Source of the DNA: an uncultured Pelagibacteraceae bacterium
Lineage (GTDB): Bacteria; Pseudomonadota; Alphaproteobacteria; Pelagibacterales; Pelagibacteraceae
DNA length: 64,000 bases
NCBI GenBank assembly: GCA_902581585.1
Contig: CACHPB010000002.1
Span: 128,709 to 192,708, forward strand
Direction: 5' to 3'
The notes beneath the pieces are model-generated. The model was not told the origin of the DNA. It saw only the letters and a program-made list of their open reading frames with translations, and ran no database searches. Position numbers and translations under genes: made by a program. Positions within the stretch are counted from its first letter, which is position 1. The number at the start of each line of letters is the position of its first letter. Shown here piece after piece: positions 62,454 to 64,000 of the stretch.

Positions 62454-62975
62454 ATGAACTTAGAAGATAGAAAAAAAGATATCCCTGAAGAGTTTAAACA
62501 ACTAGCACAAGATTTTAGTGATAATGGTTTCATAACAACGTCATTAGATAATCTTGTTAATTGGGCAAGAACCGGTTCATTACATTGGATGACGTTTGGA
62601 TTAGCATGCTGTGCTGTTGAAATGATGCAAACATCTATGCCTAGATATGACCTTGAAAGATTTGGTGCAGCACCAAGAGCATCACCTAGACAATCAGATG
62701 TAATGATAGTTGCTGGGACCTTAACGAATAAAATGGCTCCCGCCCTAAGAAAAGTTTATGATCAGATGCCTGAACCTAGATATGTAATATCTATGGGAAG
62801 TTGTGCTAATGGTGGAGGATATTATCATTATTCATATTCTGTAGTTAGAGGGTGTGATCGAGTGGTGCCTGTCGATGTATATGTTCCTGGATGTCCTCCT
62901 TCAGCTGAAGCATTACTCTATGGAATTTTACAATTACAGAAAAAAATCAGAAATAAAGGTTCTTTAGAAAGATAA
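62454..62975 (+). CDS. nuoB: NADH-quinone oxidoreductase subunit B
   Basis: 173 residues. The cysteines of iron-sulfur cluster N2 are visible in [17 protein letters not shown] and [19 protein letters not shown] is the quinone-site region. It transfers electrons to ubiquinone in the peripheral arm of complex I. It lies between nuoA and nuoC in the standard order. Confidence 0.97.
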   Translation: MNLEDRKKDIPEEFKQLAQDFSDNGFITTSLDNLVNWARTGSLHWMTFGLACCAVEMMQTSMPRYDLERFGAAPRASPRQSDVMIVAGTLTNKMAPALRKVYDQMPEPRYVISMGSCANGGGYYHYSYSVVRGCDRVVPVDVYVPGCPPSAEALLYGILQLQKKIRNKGSLER

Positions 62976-62979
62976 AAAA

Positions 62980-63576
62980 ATGAAAAATCTTGAGGACTTG
63001 GAAAAGTTTATAAATTCTGAATTAACTTCTAAAATAAATAATTCATTTATAAAACATGATAATATTTATCTAAACATTGATCATGACGAATTGATTGATG
63101 TTATTTCTTTTTTAAAGACTAATAAGGAGACTAAATTTAGGCAATTAATTGAAATTACAGCTGTAGATTATCCTGAGAGTGAATATAGATTTAAGATGGT
63201 GTATCTTCTTTTAAGCCATGAATATAACAAAAGAGTTATTATTGATTATTCAATAAAAGAAAATGATATTATCTCATCAATTACTTCATTATTTCCCTCA
63301 GCAAATTGGATGGAGCGAGAGGTATTTGATATGTATGGTTTAAACTTTAAAAATCATCCTGATTTAAGGAGAATTTTAACTGACTATGGCTTTGAAGGTT
63401 ATCCTTTAAGAAAAGATTTTCCTCTAACTGGACATAATGAGGTTCGTTATAGTGAGGAAGAAAAAAAAGTGATTTATGAACCTGTAAAATTAGAGCAAAA
63501 TTATAGAAATTTTGATTATGAAAGTCCTTGGGAAGGAACAAAATACATAAAAGAAATTAAAAAAAGTGATGGCTAA
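62980..63576 (+). CDS. nuoC: NADH-quinone oxidoreductase subunit C
   Basis: 198 residues: the 30-kDa subunit family, with the signature [22 protein letters not shown] (seen here as [10 protein letters not shown] and [22 protein letters not shown]). It is a structural subunit of the peripheral arm and is separate from NuoD, as in most alphaproteobacteria. Its end overlaps the nuoD start by 8 bases. Confidence 0.97.
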   Translation: MKNLEDLEKFINSELTSKINNSFIKHDNIYLNIDHDELIDVISFLKTNKETKFRQLIEITAVDYPESEYRFKMVYLLLSHEYNKRVIIDYSIKENDIISSITSLFPSANWMEREVFDMYGLNFKNHPDLRRILTDYGFEGYPLRKDFPLTGHNEVRYSEEEKKVIYEPVKLEQNYRNFDYESPWEGTKYIKEIKKSDG

Positions 63577-64000
63577 AGAAAAAAAAACATTAAACTTAAA
63601 CTTTGGACCACAACACCCAGCAGCTCATGGAGTCTTAAGATTAATACTGCAATTAGATGGAGAAGTTGTTGAAAAAGCTGATCCTCATATAGGTTTATTG
63701 CACAGAGGGACTGAAAAATTAATTGAAAATAAAACTTACACTCAAGCTGTTCCATATTTTGATCGTCTTGATTATGTTGCACCAATGAACCAAGAACATG
63801 CATTCGCATTAGCTATAGAAAAAATTCTTAAAATTGAAGTTCCTGCTCGAGCTAAATATATAAGAGTAATTTTCTGTGAAATTGGGCGAATATTAAGTCA
63901 CATATTAAATGTAACTACTCAAGCAATGGATGTTGGGGCATTAACACCAACATTGTGGGGATTTGAGGAAAGGGAAAAATTAATGGGATTTTATGAGAGA
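63569..64000 (+). CDS. nuoD: NADH-quinone oxidoreductase subunit D, N-terminal part
   Basis: 144 codons are visible before the window ends; the gene continues beyond. It starts [21 protein letters not shown], the diagnostic N-terminus of the 49-kDa subunit, and continues with [14 protein letters not shown], and [17 protein letters not shown]. Together with NuoB it builds the quinone-binding chamber. Confidence 0.96.
   Translation, partial: MAKEKKTLNLNFGPQHPAAHGVLRLILQLDGEVVEKADPHIGLLHRGTEKLIENKTYTQAVPYFDRLDYVAPMNQEHAFALAIEKILKIEVPARAKYIRVIFCEIGRILSHILNVTTQAMDVGALTPTLWGFEEREKLMGFYER

Noticed and set aside
1-64000. CRISPR arrays, insertion sequences, prophage genes, rRNA operons
   Set aside because: No spaced direct repeats, transposase, integrase, phage structural genes or rRNA sequence were seen on either strand.

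Overview
The window is a gene-dense, strongly AT-rich bacterial chromosome segment whose content fits a SAR11 alphaproteobacterium (Candidatus Pelagibacter or a close relative). The indications are very short spacers, many one-base stop/start overlaps (TAATG), an ETF/ETF-ubiquinone oxidoreductase locus, a minimal ferric-iron ABC transporter, TRAP and sugar ABC transporters with separately terminated binding-protein genes, and the core order tRNA-Leu - tig - clpP - clpX - lon - tRNA-Val - tRNA-Asp - nuoABCD. The species assignment is inference from content and style, not from a database search. I see no insertion sequence, prophage, CRISPR array or rRNA, and no gene-free stretch longer than 300 bases.

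Layout. 1-6211: etfB (partial), etfA and ETF-QO; then, on the minus strand, hisI with a DUF2237 gene; then folE, an acuI-type acryloyl-CoA reductase and a LysR regulator. 6212-10301: iron(III) ABC transporter (binding protein, permease, ATPase) behind a near-consensus Fur box, with a small Cys-rich ORF and a hairpin between the binding protein and the permease. 10326-14495: a dimethylglycine/sarcosine dehydrogenase-family flavoprotein, a TauD-type dioxygenase and an AEC permease, closely packed. 14481-16582 (minus): a tartrate/D-malate dehydrogenase-family enzyme and GMP reductase. 16688-24563: a frameshifted haloacetate dehalogenase-like hydrolase, tldD/tldE, and a run of small-to-medium genes (TPR, histidine phosphatase, aminotransferase, NAD(P)-binding protein, SOUL protein, cupin).

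24996-34438 is a carbohydrate-use locus. Two minus-strand genes (Gfo/Idh/MocA dehydrogenase and a TIM-barrel isomerase) diverge from an ABC operon with a binding protein, two permeases, a 63-residue membrane protein and two different ATPases, ending in dhaL and dhaK with no PTS-linked dhaM. 34450-40101 (minus) is a six-gene operon: GMC oxidoreductase, TerC, SDR, M23 peptidase, hydratase/FAH-like enzyme and an M24 protein that has lost most metal ligands. 40183-45760 (plus) is Baeyer-Villiger-type monooxygenase, FKBP-rhodanese fusion, SDR, aldehyde dehydrogenase and a 3-hydroxyisobutyrate dehydrogenase-like enzyme, followed at 45882-49034 by a TakP-like TRAP transporter. 49024-55717 holds transporters (DMT, NCS1), a zinc alcohol dehydrogenase, a DUF3047 protein, YbgC, a family-5 uracil-DNA glycosylase, another beta-hydroxyacid dehydrogenase, DUF1289, and two small membrane-protein genes on the minus strand.

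55799-64000 is housekeeping: protein quality control, tRNAs and the start of the complex I operon. The main functional thread is uptake and oxidation of small organic compounds: flavin dehydrogenases probably feed electrons through ETF and ETF-QO to ubiquinone, next to NADH entry by complex I.
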